Shown here: piece by piece, positions 10,777 through 24,300 of the stretch
Position numbering within the stretch: position 1 is the first letter of the stretch
How the letters are laid out: each line of letters opens with the position of its first letter
Source: Acridotheres tristis
Lineage: Eukaryota > Chordata > Aves > Passeriformes > Sturnidae
Reading direction: 5' to 3'
Length of the DNA: 64,000 nucleotides
NCBI GenBank assembly: GCA_037013685.1
Contig: CM072895.1
Span: 16,577,963-16,641,962 of the forward strand
Translations under genes and position numbers: made by a program
Notes under the pieces: generated by a model
What the model was told of the DNA's origin: nothing
Seen by the model: only the letters and a program-made list of their open reading frames with translations
The model's database searches: none

Positions 10777-12247
10777 TTTGCCTGCAGCTCAGTTTATGGC
10801 CTTCCTGCCATGCCTCCTCATCTCATATGTGTGTTTTCTGACTTTATAGTCCTTTATTGATTAGTACAGAATGAAACAGATTGGCCATCTGTTTGTATAT
10901 CCACTGGATGAAATTTGAGAACTCATGAAAACTAGGTCTTCTGTGTAATCAGAAGCAGCCAGCATGTGTTCCTGCCATCACTTGAAAAACTCTGCTGAGC
11001 TGCAGTGTGATAACACACTGCTTGCAATGCACACCATCATGGCTGCTGCTCTTGTTTCAAAATAAAAAGGTACTTGATAAGAATGAGGCCGCATCTCCCA
11101 AATTTTTAGAAATGGAACTGCACATTGGGTAGCTGACACATTATCACAAATGAAATAAAAGAACTGGTGAGCATATTGTGGAGTTCTGGATATAAGTAGA
11201 AACTTCTGTTTATCTAAAACAGTAATTCACTTCTTTTTTCAGCCCAAAGATAAGGTAAGCAAGGATTTTTTTCCATCCAGGAAGTTCAGAAGCTGGGAGA
11301 ATCCCAGCCAGAGTAGGCTGGGTCGCAAGGCCTCCAAAAGTCACTGTGTTTTTAATACAGAGGCTGCTGTGCCAGGTGTTTGAAAACAAGCATAATAGCA
11401 AAGTATCTTCAGAAAAAGTGGTAACATGGGTCAGGATAATTGTTTATAATGGAGTTATATAATGGCAAAGAAAGTTGGTTAGCAGGAATTTTAAAAAAAT
11501 TGATGGAATTACAAATGAACCTAGTAGGGACAAGGTTTTGCAATGCTTTTTATATTGGAAAAACATGTTTTTTTCTTTTCTTCAATATCTTTGGGATTGT
11601 AAAAACGTATCTAAAGGAAGATTGTCTGATAATTTGATTAGACTTTCTGAAAGCTTTGGCAATTTGTCCTGGTGATGGGGCAGACTGTGCTGCAGCAGTC
11701 TGGTAGCACGGGATCACAACCCTTGGGCTTCTCCTTCCCTCTCCTCTCTGGAAGAGCAGAGCCTCACACCCCATGGCTGGCCCTCCATGCTACAGGCTCT
11801 CCACAGCCAGCTGTGGGCATGTACAGAGCAGGCCTTTGCCAACATCTGCTTGCACAGCTGCCAGCACATCTCCCAGTTTTGCCTGGAAAGCCAGCCTTGC
11901 TGCCACTATGGCAGGCACATGGCACAGGGGTGGCACTGATGGACATGGGGGATGGCAGTGGCAGATCCAGCTGACAAGTCTGACTGCATCCCCATGTGTC
12001 CTGTCCACAGGCTGAGCTGTTCAGCACTTAGAAACACTCTTTCTTGAAAACAGGTGGCCAGTAGCCAAGAAAAGTGACTCATATGCATCCTCCTCCTTAT
12101 TTAAACTGGAATCTTCCCCTTCATCTTTGCCCAGTCCATGAAGCCAAATTTCCCTGTTTCTGGAAAGGGGAAAGCTCATTCCCTGTCTGTCTCTTCTATG
12201 TAGCCATCTGCACTTCTTCCTAAATAACTACAACCTCATCTACTTAA

Positions 12248-12310
12248 TCATAGAACCATAGAATAGTTAGGGTTGGAAAGCATCTTGAAAGATTATCTTG
12301 TCTAATCCAT
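12248..12310 (-). mobile_element. CR1: CR1 LINE 3'-end fragment
   Basis: The plus strand begins with tandem TCATAGAA / CATAGAAT octamer-like units and continues with a GGTTGGAAAG motif and then GATTATCTTGTCTAATCCA. This matches the diagnostic 3' terminus of bird CR1 elements read in reverse complement, so the element lies on the minus strand with its 3' end at the left. Only about 60 bp survive and it is diverged. There is no coding part. Confidence 0.8.
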
Positions 12311-14266
12311 AGTATCAAAATTTCCCTTCATCTTAAATTTGCTTGGGAGAAAAATTTGTTAGCCCACTCAAAGCCAGGACTGAAATATTTCCCAGTATGG
12401 AATTTTCTCACTGTTTTCTGAGGAACCACTGGCACACTCTATTTTTGACATCATCTCTTCCTTATGTTCACCTTCTGCTGGTGTTCCTTTTGCACCTGGC
12501 TCCCTTGGACTGCACTTGGACACCTTATGGACAATGTCATGCAGGTATATATGAGATGCACAGTATGGCTATTTGAGTGAAAGAAGGAAAGAACTGGAAA
12601 TCATCTCAGAATAAATGGTCAGCTTTCAAGCTGGCCAAAACCATAACTCTGTTGGAGAGCTGATATTTTCTAAAAAATTTTAATGATATGAGAATAACAA
12701 TAAGGTTGAAAAATATGACATATTTGGCTACTCAAGGTTATGGAATTTGAAAAATTGAAACTAAAATGCTGTTGTAAAACCAAACAGGGTTGGTTTGTTC
12801 TGTGAGGCATATGGCTGCATTGCTATTGCTTGTTAATGTAATCACTAATTCAGTTTTCTGAGCCACAAATCAAAATAACAATATTAGTTTATTTAATTGT
12901 AAAGGGTCAATGTCAAAACTGTGCAAGTGGAAAAGAGCCATTTTCCCCCCACAGCCTCTGTTTTCTGGCATCTTTTCTATCACATGGAGTAACTTGGAGT
13001 TGGCTGACTTGTACTTTTGCTTATGGACTATAGCAGGATAACAGAACAGTTGGGATTTTTATTTGCCCCAAACTGAGCTCTTTTAGATTTATAATTCCCT
13101 TCCTCTCTTTTCTATCCCACTTCAGCATGTCCTAGGTGATCAGAGCCAGAAACAACAAACTAGAAAGAGCTGCCTAAAAGTACTCAGACAAGCCTGGGGA
13201 AGACCAAACCTGAAACAGTGGGAGAGGTCTTGAGAAGATTCAAAGAGAGAGTGTAGAAAGGTTTAAATTGAAACCCATTTGTGTTACCTTTAAATACATA
13301 CCAAAATGAGTGAAAAAAACCCCAACATACCAAAACAAAAACCAAACAAGCAACCCAGCATATGTTCTGTAGGAGGTAAGTCCTTCACGCTTGTGTTTGC
13401 CCTGTGGAAAGGGAATCTTAATTGGATCCGGATCTGCCCAGTTCCAGGTGTCTTCTCTCTCAGGTCCCCAGAGCCATTTGTTTGTTTTGCTGGTGTGCCT
13501 CAGCTTGGCAAAGTATCTTGATTGCTAAGTGAATGTGGATTCAGCCAGCTCTGACCAGCTCTGGCATCTGAAAAAATCCTTTTTTCTTCCGCTTGAATTT
13601 CTCTGCCAGCTGCCTTCGACTCAGGATTTCCCAGCCAGCAGCTCTTGTTATTATCTGTTTTCACTTGCCTTGATGTTTACCAGATTGGACTGCTTTTATC
13701 TCTATTAACCCTCCCTCACTGTGGAGCCCCAGTACTACACACCCTGTGTGCCTTTGCTACTGGGTCAGAGCAGAAATAAGTAAACAGATATTAAATCACC
13801 TTATTGAGAAAAGTGAGGTCTAAAATGTTGGACAAAAATAACACAAGTGATGATCTCAGGGAAGAAAATAACTAAAAGGCCAAATGAAGGTAGTAAAAAT
13901 CAAAGCTTAAAATAATTGACAGCTCATTAGACTAAATCTGAGCTCTGCTAAAATTCCCCACCAGATGAAAACTCTGGTATGAAAATAGTGTCGAACAGCT
14001 GAGAGCAGGACAAGCTGGCCTGATTTTTTTTTGGTCTCCGAAGTGAATTGTTGCTAAGAAATGCTTTCATTTGTAACCTTAGATACATCATATAGTCATT
14101 TAGACCAGAAGGTCTGATTAAAAACGCGTCTAAAAATATTAAGGGGAAATTCTCAATCTTTAAAGGGATATAAAGCTATTCTGAACAAGCATCAAAAGAT
14201 CACCTCCCATCTCCTCCAGTGCTTGAAAACATGGGAAGGAAATAAAATATGGAAAAAATTAGCTTG

Positions 14267-14297
<31 letters not shown>

Positions 14298-14300
14298 TTT
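14267..14300. repeat. TA microsatellite followed by a T run
   Basis: About eleven TA units (14267-14289) run directly into eleven T residues, then AAAA. It is a simple sequence repeat, probably length-polymorphic. Confidence 0.95.
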
Positions 14301-14949
14301 AAAATTCCATTCTGATCAAGACCAATATACTTTCAAAGGTAATAGATTACCTCTAGTTCAAAAGACCCGCACGTCTGGTCGCGTGTCGGCTCGGTGTTCA
14401 ATAAATATTTAAGGATATCGGTGGTTTTTCAGTTAAAGGAGGAAAATAAATTTTCTAGTGGATTTCGGGGTGAGATCAGGATCAGTTCGGCTTCTTCATC
14501 AGTGTCCTGTATCCAGCCTCTGGAGCCGCCGTGCAGGAATCCGTCCCTGCGGTCCCAGCGGTGCCGCCCCCCGCCCGAGCTAAAGCTGCCTTCGACTTTT
14601 TGGTTCCCTCAAGGGCTCATGATAGACATATAAAATAACTTTCCTCCTTCCCCATGATAATATTTTAATAATTAAGCCACGCAATTTGAACTTGTCGGTG
14701 TTTACTTTGGCTCACGCACCACGTTCCGTTTACCTGCGCACCGAGAACACCCCGCAGGTTTTGCTACCCGCCGCGGTCCCGGTCCCGGTCCCGGCCCCGT
14801 CCCCGCTCCCCAGCGCAGCCCCGGCGGGTCCCGCCTCCGCCCCCGGCCCGCGGGCACCTGAGCGCGGCGGCTGCGCGGGGGGCGAGCGGGCGGGGCCGGC
14901 CCAGCCCGGCCCTCACATGCGCGGCGCCGCGGGAGCCATTGGCCGCCGC

Positions 14950-15189
14950 CCGCCGGCCCCGCCGCCGCCGGCAGCCGGTGCTGTCCGCTCGCCGAGCCAT
15001 GCGGGTGCGCGCTGCAGGGCGCTGCTAGGAGCCGAGCCCGCCCCGCCTCTGCCCGTCCGCATGGCAGCGCCGCGGGACTGACCGCCGCCGAGAAGCTCTG
15101 CGCCCCCGCCGCACGCACGGCTCGGCTCGGCTCGGCTCGGCTCGGCCGGGCGGCTCTCGCGGTCCGCAGCCCGCAGAGCCGTCCCTGAG
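14950..15189 (+). other. LRRC8D: LRRC8D exon 1 (5' UTR), inferred; 5' end uncertain
   Basis: The right edge is a good donor, CCTGAG/GTGAGG, with GT at 15190-15191. The left edge is set only approximately by the promoter elements upstream. No long frame connects it to the LRRC8D protein, in keeping with LRRC8 family genes that carry untranslated leader exons before one large coding exon. It contains two very short upstream frames, ATG 14999 to TAG 15028 and ATG 15061 to TGA 15081, if transcription starts far enough upstream. A GGCTC pentamer array lies near its 3' end. Long frames on both strands through this region reflect lack of stops in GC-rich DNA. Confidence 0.6.
15119..15145 (+). repeat. 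GGCTC pentanucleotide array in exon 1
   Basis: Five tandem GGCTC units plus a partial one lie 45 bases upstream of the exon 1 donor. A pentamer array like this in a leader exon may vary in length between individuals. Confidence 0.9.
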
Positions 15190-16466
15190 GTGAGGCGAGC
15201 GCGGGGCCGGCGGGGGGCGGTCGGGCAGGCGGCGGAGCGGCCGCGGGGAGGGGGCGGCATCTTCACCGGCGCCCCCGCCGCTCCCTCCCCGCGCTTTCCG
15301 TCGCGCTTCTCTTTATCTTTTTCTGCGTGCAGACCGGCCTGGGCCGGTTCGCTGGTGCTGCTCCAACGCCGGTGTGCCTCGGCGGAGCCCCGGGGGCGGC
15401 TGCGCTCGTGGCGCTGCTCTCCCGCGGGATGCGCATCCACGCAGGACGTGCCCGCATGGGCGGGGGGCAGCGGCGAGAGCGGGGCTGGCCCGGGCGGGTT
15501 CGGGACCACGGCGCGGTACTGGGGAATGCGGCTGGAACTGCGAGCCCCTTTCGAGGCCAGTGGGGTTGGATCCGGCCCTCCGGGGGCCGCCAGCTGTGCG
15601 GCTTTTGTGTGGGGTCAGCTGTGCTTCGTGTTGCAGCACACGCAGATTGAAGGGGCCCAAGCCAGTCAATAAAGCACATCTTCAGGGCAGAACCAGCCCT
15701 TGTCAGATAACCATCTCTGTTTTCTCGAGGCGCGTCTCCTCCCTTCCCCCTGCTCCCCAGTACGTGGCAATACCGATCCTGCTCTTTTAGGATCCCTGAG
15801 CTTGGCACAGCAGCTCGTGTCTTCAACCTCCATTTCCCCCCGTCACAAGTGCTGCCACTGCTCTTAAACAAACGCGAATTCAGGCGCAGGAGCCTTGTGA
15901 CTTGCCCAGCATCCTTTAAGGGAGCTGGTCTGCGGTCACTGGGGGGATTCGAGCTCTGCGTTTGCAGCACGCCTGCAGCCCGTGGCACTTTCTCGCTGGA
16001 CGTTCCCAGTGTGTAAGAGCCATGAGATAGGTTATTCAGACTTGAAAATGGAGGACGGTAGTGGTGGTGGTGTTGTTTGGTGGATAAGTCTTAGCAGTAC
16101 TTCCTGTAATGGTGGTGCTGAAAGTGATGTTTTACTTGACTTAGCTGCTGGTGCAGAGAGCACTTTGGCGTACCTGCCACTCGTAAGCTTTGCCAGTTAC
16201 AGCTTTAAAAAATTCTCACACACTATAGGGAAGTATTTGGGGTTTTTTCAGCGTTATATCTGTCACTGTGATAGGAAAGGATAGTATTTTCTGCCTCTAA
16301 AACTGAAGGTGGGGAGTGATAATGCTCGCTTGTTTGGGAGAGAGGGCTTTAGGATAGGAGAAATTTGCATGAAGAGGGCTGAGATTTTAAACACAGCTCT
16401 GAGCTATCAAAAAAGAGCTCTGATGCCAGATGGGGTAGCTAAGACCCTTTCTCTGTGCTGTTATTT

Positions 16467-16530
16467 TTTTCTCTTGTATTTCTGTCTTTGTTGTTTTTGG
16501 TTGTGGTGTTTTGTTTTGTTTTTTCCTTCA
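16467..16530 (+). repeat. T/G low-complexity tract
   Basis: T-rich run with interspersed G and GG, similar in style to the tract at 9.75 kb. It has no defined unit. Confidence 0.7.
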
Positions 16531-18308
16531 CCTCTTCCCGGAGGCAAAGGAAACCATCTTTCTTCAAACTTAGGGTAAGGTTAGTGTTGTTATTTGCTCT
16601 TGATTGCCATCTTAAATTGATTCACCAAGCTTTACTTGGGGCCAGGATCCTATTCATTCTTTGTGCCTTACAAATGCCCTATAAACCTTTTATTGTTAGT
16701 TGGAACTGATTTATGGGGTCCTGACCTATGAATATGCTTCTGTGGCTGTTTTTTTTACACAGTTTTCTCCTGTGTCTCTAGGCAAGCATAGCCTTTATAG
16801 TAAACTCATTTGGTACTTTTCCTGTATCTTGCTTAGAGTCACAAACACTTCTGTTTGCTGTGTCTATTTTCTTGCACATAATACCAGGGAATATTAAATA
16901 GATGCTGTTATTTGTAATTTTGATTACTTCAGCACAAAAGATTAAAAGTTTACAGCGGCTGTGTGAGGTTATGTGGGAAAGCGAGCAGCGTTAAGCTGTC
17001 ACTTGTTTTGTAAGATCCAGGTATGCACAATAGAGATCTCTACCAGTCCTGACATCCTTGAGAGGATGGTAATCTGTTTGGTGTGTTGAGATCTGGAAAA
17101 GGAATTCTGAGCAGCAGTACCAACAACGAAGAAAAACTGTGTGCTGCAGTCAGAGGAAGGTAATTATTAATAGGAACCAACCTCTATAATAACAATGCAG
17201 AGAGTGAAAGCACTCGGGTGCTTGCCCTGCAAAGATTAACTAGTGAACATTGTACTAACACATAGCTGTGCACCTGAAATGTAGTTCTTGCATTCTTAGC
17301 CCTTTGTGCTTATTGCCTCCTTCTCTTGTATACCAGTACGTAAGTGGTGGTACAGAGATAGCACAGCTCTGCCTCCTTTTTATGGACAGTTTTCTTGCCT
17401 GCATAGGCAGGAAAAAAGCTAATGCTGTTTGTGCTGGGCTTGCAATAAGTCCTGCCAGTGACAGGAGGATAAGAAAATAAAGGCTAGTGGAGAAGAGGGT
17501 ATGTCCATGCCTGTGGTCAAAAGCACTTGCAGCTATGTGTGTTGTGGCTTGGCACAATTTTATAAGAAGGGACTGTACTAAAATTTCCTGGGTTGACTTG
17601 GTTCTTTTAAATTCTCTAGGTCTTCCCATTTCTTCTGTGTATTGAGGTCCCATTCGAAGTCTGCTAAAGCCAGTGGCAGTAAGTGGATTTTGAATCAGGC
17701 TGAGTTTCCTACTTGCTGTGTGTTCTCTGACGCACCAGGGGCTGCGTCAGGTCCTGCTTTTGTGGCGTCCTGGAGGCTTGGGCTGCTGTGCGGCCAGAGT
17801 GCTGAGTCAGCATCCCAGCCCAGGGGCTCCCTTTGCTTTCTCCTGCACCCCTAAGAGCCAGAGGGGAGTTTTGGTGGAGGTACATGGACGCTGGGATCAC
17901 TGAGGTAGTGCCTGAGACTTAAGGCACTTAATCTGTGTGGGGCTGCTGAAGGCTGTTTTGCTGAGAAGGAGCTTGAGTCACAAATGGGGGAACATGAGGG
18001 AACTCAGTAAACAAGTTTCTCAACTGGGTGCCAAAAAAAACCTGGGAGTTCCAGGGTAAGTATTGCATGAAATGATGAACTCTGAAGGTTTTCATTTCCT
18101 TTCAAAAAAGCAGTCTTTATCTTCCAGTTCGCTAAGTTGCTGTAGATTCCTAAATATCATAAAACACAATTAGCAATATTTGTTATACTCAGATGTTACA
18201 TATAGTAGCACAGAACATTAAATGTACAGAACAAAACCTGTTATTTCAGTTTCTGCTATTTAAATTCTTCCATTTCTTGCTAGCATTGAAATAGGGCTGC
18301 ACAGTTCT

Positions 18309-18355
18309 CCTTTTGTGTTTTTTTTTCTTTCTGTTTTTTTTTATTTATTTATTGT
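18309..18355 (+). repeat. T-rich tract ending in TTTA units
   Basis: Long T runs broken by single C or G, ending in three TTTA-like units. It is simple-sequence DNA inside intron 1. Confidence 0.8.
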
Positions 18356-21300
18356 CTCTTGGTGGTGGGAAGATTATATCCTAACCAACATAATAAGAAA
18401 AAGCTAATGCTGTGTTAAGAAAAATGGAAATATTTTCCCCCAGAAACCTTATATTTAGATAGAGAATTGTCTATGCCTTTCCATAACTTTGCATAATTTT
18501 AAACATGTTTTTTTAACAAGCAGTGAAAAGTCTGTGGACTTCACCATGCAAAGACTTGTGTTCATGACTGATTTTCCATGTATGTGTAGTTTCATGAGTC
18601 CACATGCATGCAGGAGGCTCTCTGGGGTCACACTAGTGCTGCTTGATCTTGGAAGTGTTTATTCTTGGCTGTGATGATGAGCTGCTGTGAGTCCACACAG
18701 GGCTGAAATATGAAGAAAAGTGCTTGTGAAATGTAGTTTTCTAGCAGCTGCTAGCATTGTGTTTTGTGAAAGCAATTGTAATTAGTGTTTCAAGGCTATC
18801 CTGTGCCTCTAACCTTGAGAACACTTCGAGCTACGGTTTTTGACTTGCTTGCATTGGGGATGGGTTTGGCTCAAGATCATTTGGTTGGAGCAAATTGAGT
18901 ACAATTTTCTTTTAGCCATATAACAAAGAATAGGTACCAATTGCTTGCCAAACAATTTCTCCTCTCAGAGATTACAAACAAATTTAGGAAAGAACAAAGC
19001 CAGGATTTCTAGTGTTTAACTTCCTGAGAATCATCTTGGTTTTGGCATGGTAGAAAGAAAAATGCGTCACGAGTCAAGTTGGCACCTAACACTGTCAGTA
19101 ATACTAATTTCCACGTCATTAATTTTAACTGACTGAAAACTGCTTCAGTCTTTCTCTTACCACAAATTTATTTAATTAAAAGAATTGAAGCTCTTTTAAT
19201 TTATTTCTATATTCTCTTCAGCTGTAGCAAGAACAGGTTCTTGTCCCCCTTCAGGAAATGGATAGGAAGAGAAGTTAAAAGATATTCATGTAGCAGCTGC
19301 CAGAATGTTCAGAAAGATATCCTTGGAGGACGAGAACTTGTTTTCATGAAATCAAGCCAGCAAAATGCCACTTCTGCCCAAGGCTTGGTGGCAAGCAGTA
19401 GTATGGGAAGTGAGTATGGCTGCACCAAAGACTCATTTGTTATAACGGTTTTAAAAGAAATACCTTAGTTTTTCTTCTCTCTCTTCAAGTATAAATCAGG
19501 ACACAAAACCATATTGTTCATGTAGCCTCAAAACTAATATTCCTTCTTTCCACTTGAGCTTTTTCCTCAGAAGTGATTTGTTCTGAGACTGAAGTAATTG
19601 CAACATCCAAGACTTGAGTGGTGTAAAATACAGCCACCCTTAGGGAGGAGGAAGGATAGTTGTTGCTCAGATACTTTTTCTTTTTGGAGGCCCTTTTTTG
19701 TTGAAGGTAACTGATTAAGAAGCAGAAAGAAATAACTAGGCTGAAAGCATGTGGCATCCAGCAGTGGGTGAGGATAGCATTTATGTTTATTCATCATAGT
19801 CTTGCTTTTTGTCTTGTGTGATCAGTAGAAGAAATTGTCTAGTTCTTGTGATCTGCCTTGCTCCTTGTTAGTGTTAAAAAAAAGCAACAACAAAACAAAA
19901 CCCCTCTGTATATGGTCTTCTTGTCAAAAGGCATCTCAGGTGTCCTATCTTATGATGGTCTACTTTGAAGACCAGAAAATTGCAGTGGAAGATTTTTCAG
20001 ACCTAAGGGGTGGGCACTACAGATAATTAAATGCTGTTGTTACCTTTTCCCATCAGATATCTCTTCAAACTGTTTGCTGTGCGTATAAATGAAGAAAGAG
20101 TGCACAGTTCTCAAACTGGAGTTTCAAAATTTCTCTGTTGATTTGCTCAGGATTTTTCTGTCTGAGTTGTATCTCCTGATGATTTCCCCTGCGTGGTTAG
20201 GGGACCATGGGTGAGGTGGATCAAGTGTCTGTTGCTGTTTTAAATGTCTTACCTGTGACATTGACATGGAGCTGGTAATTATGATGAGACCATCTGCTGG
20301 AGACAGCGATGCTCAAGATGAGCCCCCTTCCTGCACTCCTTATGTAAAGGTACACAGAGAAAGGAAAAACCTTATACATTAAGGCTCTTTATAGTCCTGA
20401 TGAGGCAGTGAGACAGGCTCCTACCTGTCCTCATGCAACCTAATGGCTACAAAGTCACAGCCAAGATACAGCTTTGTCTTTTTTTCCTCTCTTGAACTTC
20501 ATTCTTTACAAGTCAGCGTTGAGATAAGTTTCTTTATAAAAGGTATTCCTGATTGCCCTTGGGTCCTATGGAAGCCAGGGCTGCCACACCTCTAGTGTTT
20601 TCAAGTCTGGCCAATGGCACAGATACCAACATGCCTGTTGGGGATTTTTTTGTATGGAAAAGATTTTGAAGCACTTTACTCTTGCTGCAGTGATTTTCCA
20701 ATCTGTGATTATAGCGTTAAGGACAGAACAAATGCATGGGGTGTATATATGAATATGATGGCTAAATATTTAATATTTACCTGTTCTTCATCCATTGCAG
20801 GACAGGAAGGAAAGGAAGCTTACATGCTTTCAGCTGGTGTGAGAACTTGAATAAAAAATGTGGATGCCTGCAATTATCCCAGTGCAGGGTTGCTGAATCT
20901 GTGTGTGGTAGGGATGGATATATTTTGACGTGTGCACATAAAAAGCTTTTTTTCATGTTATGTCAATAAAATATATGGCTTATTGTCCGTCTCAAATAAA
21001 CTGATTAAATAACCAAGCTTATATAACAGTGATTTGATAATCATTGAAAATAACCTTTTGGTTCAAGAGCTTCCTCTGTGAAAATTAATATTTTATACAG
21101 AAGTGTTATGTAATAGACATTTTGTTGCCTTTGCAGTCCTGCACAGAGGAACACGGTGTTAAGCTGATGTAGTTTGGATTGTTCTGTTTAAATTTGTCCA
21201 CTAAACCAATACAAATACCAGTGAATAATGGGGAAAAAAAGTCCACATTGCATATTTGTAAGTGGTGGTTAGTGTACAGATCATGGAAAGGGAGGTCTGA

Positions 21301-24300
21301 CAGTCTCTGCATTAAAACTTGAGGGAGCAGAGGTAGTGCAGTGGCTTGCTTTGTTTCCAGGCACCACTGTGGTTACACTCGCTTTCCACATGCATTAGCA
21401 ATTGCCTTCATCAAGGATGCGTGGAGGAACCAGACTTCACGCTTAAGCTGACTGGTGTTTAAAAATACAAACTGAGAAGTCCACGTACAGGGTTCTTCTC
21501 AATGAAGAAACTTTTATGCACTTACTTTCTGACTAATTAAATTAAGAAACAGAGCCTAACCTTCCTAGTTCAGCAGAGGAACTGACAAAAGGGAAATGAA
21601 ACTTTTCATGCGCTTGAGTTTTTTAAAGTAATGTTGGCTGGTTTATAACTTAGAGTAAATTTCTTCACCGTTTTGCCTTGTTGGCCTTAATAGTAGAGAG
21701 AAAGGGAAAACTGGCTTGGTAGTTTTCCTCCTCTCCTTTTCTCTCCTTCTTGCAACAAATCTATTGGCTCTGGAAACAAGGAAGTGGAGGAATGCAGATA
21801 TGTAAAGGCTTGTTGGTGCTGCAGAAATTGTGAGTTTAACCAGTGCTGGTGTCCCAATGAAAAGTGGGTAGGAAAGGGTCTAACAGAAGATTTATAGAAG
21901 AAAAGTGTTCTGAGAAAAAAGAGTGGACTGAGAGAGAAACAAAATTGTGCTAATAATCATTCAGAAAAGTGAAAAATGCGCAGGTTTGGACAAGATTATT
22001 TTTCCAGTGTTTGAAACTTGTATTTATGCTATGTTTATTCTTAGTGAAAGTTAATTTAGGATGTGCTTAGATTGAAAGGTGAATTTAAGAGTGTCTTTAT
22101 TAGCATTGATCAGTTTAACCCAAACAGATTTTAAAGGAAAAGAACACTGAGGCCAGAGTTACAAGAAAATAAAGGTGGTAAAGCCTGAAAATAGAAACAT
22201 GAGAAACATGCAAAATTACAAAAGAAAATAGTAGTAGTGAGGCATAGGAAAGGCGATAACAAATCTGTGACGTGTGAGTAAATATAACATAAAATTATAA
22301 AGCATGAGGTTGTATTTACTTTTCTGCAAGTGGAAAAATTATGAATTCTGTTTGTTTGAGGGTGCCTCATTCCAGAAACAAGGCTTTCGTGCTCACAGTG
22401 GGATGATCAAGTTTTCTCTGTTTGGAGTCAGCTTGAAAACAAAGTATTTGAAGAAGATCATTGCATGAAATGTAATGGGTACCTGAAGCTTATGGGTTGA
22501 ATAAGCACAAGCCTGGTTTTGGCTAATGGTTTGCACGTGCCTCATTAGTATTTTAAGACTGTAGTCTGTCCATGTGCACAGGGGCCCAGAGCAGCCTGGA
22601 AACAGCCAGTGTGCAGCCGGTCAGTATGAGGAGCAGAGAGCCCCTTCTCTGCTGTTTCTTTTCTGCAAGAAGAGAGCATGGTGGCCTCTACACTCTCACA
22701 GCTGCTGATTTCTGTCACCTCATCCATATTAAGACTTCTTCAGTATCTGATTATTTACCTATTTGCTGTTTGAACTTGTAAAATCTTAGATCTGTGTTGC
22801 CATCTGCTAAAGAGTGTAATACCAGAGCTACCAGCAGCAGCCCCCTCTCATACTGCCTGTGGGTCAAACAATGAGTTAGCTGTAGCAGGGAGAAGTTTTG
22901 CCTGCTTGACCAGCAAGGTTTGATTAGTTTGTCTTTGCTATATTCCTGCTGTCTGCAGCAGGAGAGAGGAAGGGGAGGAATTTGCACTCGGCCTCTGGCT
23001 CGTGGATGGGGGAAGAGGAGGTGGCCACCAAGAGAAGGGTGGAATTATAGGGAGCTCCCAAATTAAACTGGGTGTTGGGTGTCATGTGAAAAACTACAGC
23101 AAGAGCCTAGAATGGACAATGAACTCCGCAGGGAGGGGCAGTAGGATCTTGTTGGATCCCATGGAGCAGGAGCAATGCCTAAGGTGCTTTCCAAGGGGAG
23201 TGTGGTTTCAAGACCAGCTGGAGCAAATTTGAGCTTGCACTGCTGTTGAAAGGGGAAGTCCTGCCTTCCAGCCCACCCTCTGCTTTGGGCAAGATGCCTT
23301 TCCCAGGCACACACCATAGAGAGAGAAGGAATGTTAAGTAGCAGGGTGGCCACAAATCAGCTTCAGCTAATTGCAAAACTTACTGAGAGATAGCAACAAA
23401 ATCTAGTATTAATCTGGTTAGGTTACATGCTACTTTTGACAGTATTTCTGCAGTACGTATCTGTGCTGGGGTTTTTTTGTCTCTTGATGGCATGACACTT
23501 TTCCTGTGTGCTGGTTTGTTGTTTTTCTTATGCAGCAGCAAGGGAGGAAGATGGCATTTTAACTGAAAAGATTGTCAAATGTCTGCTGTTGTCTGGGTAT
23601 GTGGAGATATATGTAGAACTGAGAATTATTCAGTTGCGCTGAAACTGAGCCTCTAATGGCTGGAACTGCTTACTTATTTAATTAGCTGAGGTTGTTGGGT
23701 TTTTTTTCCCAAAATCTCTACTTCTTCCTCAAAATACTATGACTTCCCTCCCTTTCTTTAATCTACAGAATTCATAATGATTTGTTCTGAGTGCATTGTT
23801 TGGGTTCTTTTCACTCTTTTAACAAGGATTATTTCCCTGTTAAAAGCATCAAAAGTATTGTTTTCCTTAATAGAAAAGATGTTTGATCAAACGACTGTAC
23901 AAATGGAGGCAGCCACATGTAGGCTACTGTATGTAGGACGTGGCATTTGGAGGTTGCACGTGTTGTGCCTGAAGTGCCAAGTGCCTGGCTGTGATTCAGA
24001 TGAAATTGGCACTGGCTGATGCCAACACCCCAATGTAAATGTGGTGTCTTTCCCTATGCTGTAGGGCCCTGAAAGGAAAGTATTGAAGTGCGTGAGTGCC
24101 AGAGGGGATGAGGTTAAGAGGAGTGGTGCATGTGCTCCTTATTCAATCTCCTTCATAGCCACAGTCCCACATACTCACTATACCAGTGGTATGTATTCTT
24201 GTATCAAAGCAGATGTTTCTGTAAGAAAGATGTTGCTTTGTTTTAATAAATTGAGGTTGTCACTTCAAAAGTGGGAGAGGGAGGTGAAGGAAGTAGCATA

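Larger units (their letters stand above)
8041..14500. other. AT-rich non-coding DNA upstream of LRRC8D
   Basis: No gene is recognisable. The longest open frames are about 110 codons or fewer. The stretch holds a G/T low-complexity tract, one CR1 remnant, a TA microsatellite and a small inverted repeat, each listed separately. A moderately GC-rich island-like patch with short unrecognised frames lies at about 11750-12010. A CGCGT-containing motif cluster near 14364-14395 begins the transition to the CpG island. Confidence 0.6.
14510..15600 (+). promoter_or_regulatory. LRRC8D: CpG-island promoter, probably of LRRC8D
   Basis: About 1.1 kb of very GC-rich, CpG-dense DNA with sharp AT-rich flanks. 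Visible elements include three GGTCCC hexamers at 14775-14792, a GC box GGGCGGGGCC at 14888-14897, an inverted CCAAT box (ATTGG) at 14938-14942, a reverse GC box CCCGCCCC at 15037-15044, another GGGCGGGG at 15458-15465, and a perfect NRF1-like palindrome GGATGCGCATCC at 15427-15438. No TATA box is seen, so dispersed initiation around 14950-15080 is likely. It lies 47 kb upstream of the LRRC8D coding exon in the same orientation with no other gene between, which is why I assign it to LRRC8D. The exact start site cannot be read from sequence. Confidence 0.75.

Noticed and set aside
14913..15509. Minus-strand open frame across the exon 1 region (198 codons)
   Set aside because: Same composition artefact; it crosses the inferred exon 1 donor and promoter elements, and its peptide includes the translated GGCTC array.
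15263..15988. Minus-strand open frame across the CpG island (241 codons)
   Set aside because: GC-rich DNA lacks stop codons; several overlapping frames are open on both strands at once. It starts at GTG and the peptide is Arg/Pro/Ala-rich low complexity.
23697..23710. CRISPR-like, tRNA or rRNA features anywhere in the window
   Set aside because: No regularly spaced direct repeats with unique spacers, no cloverleaf with A and B boxes, and no rRNA core sequences were seen. The given coordinates mark only one T run that was examined.
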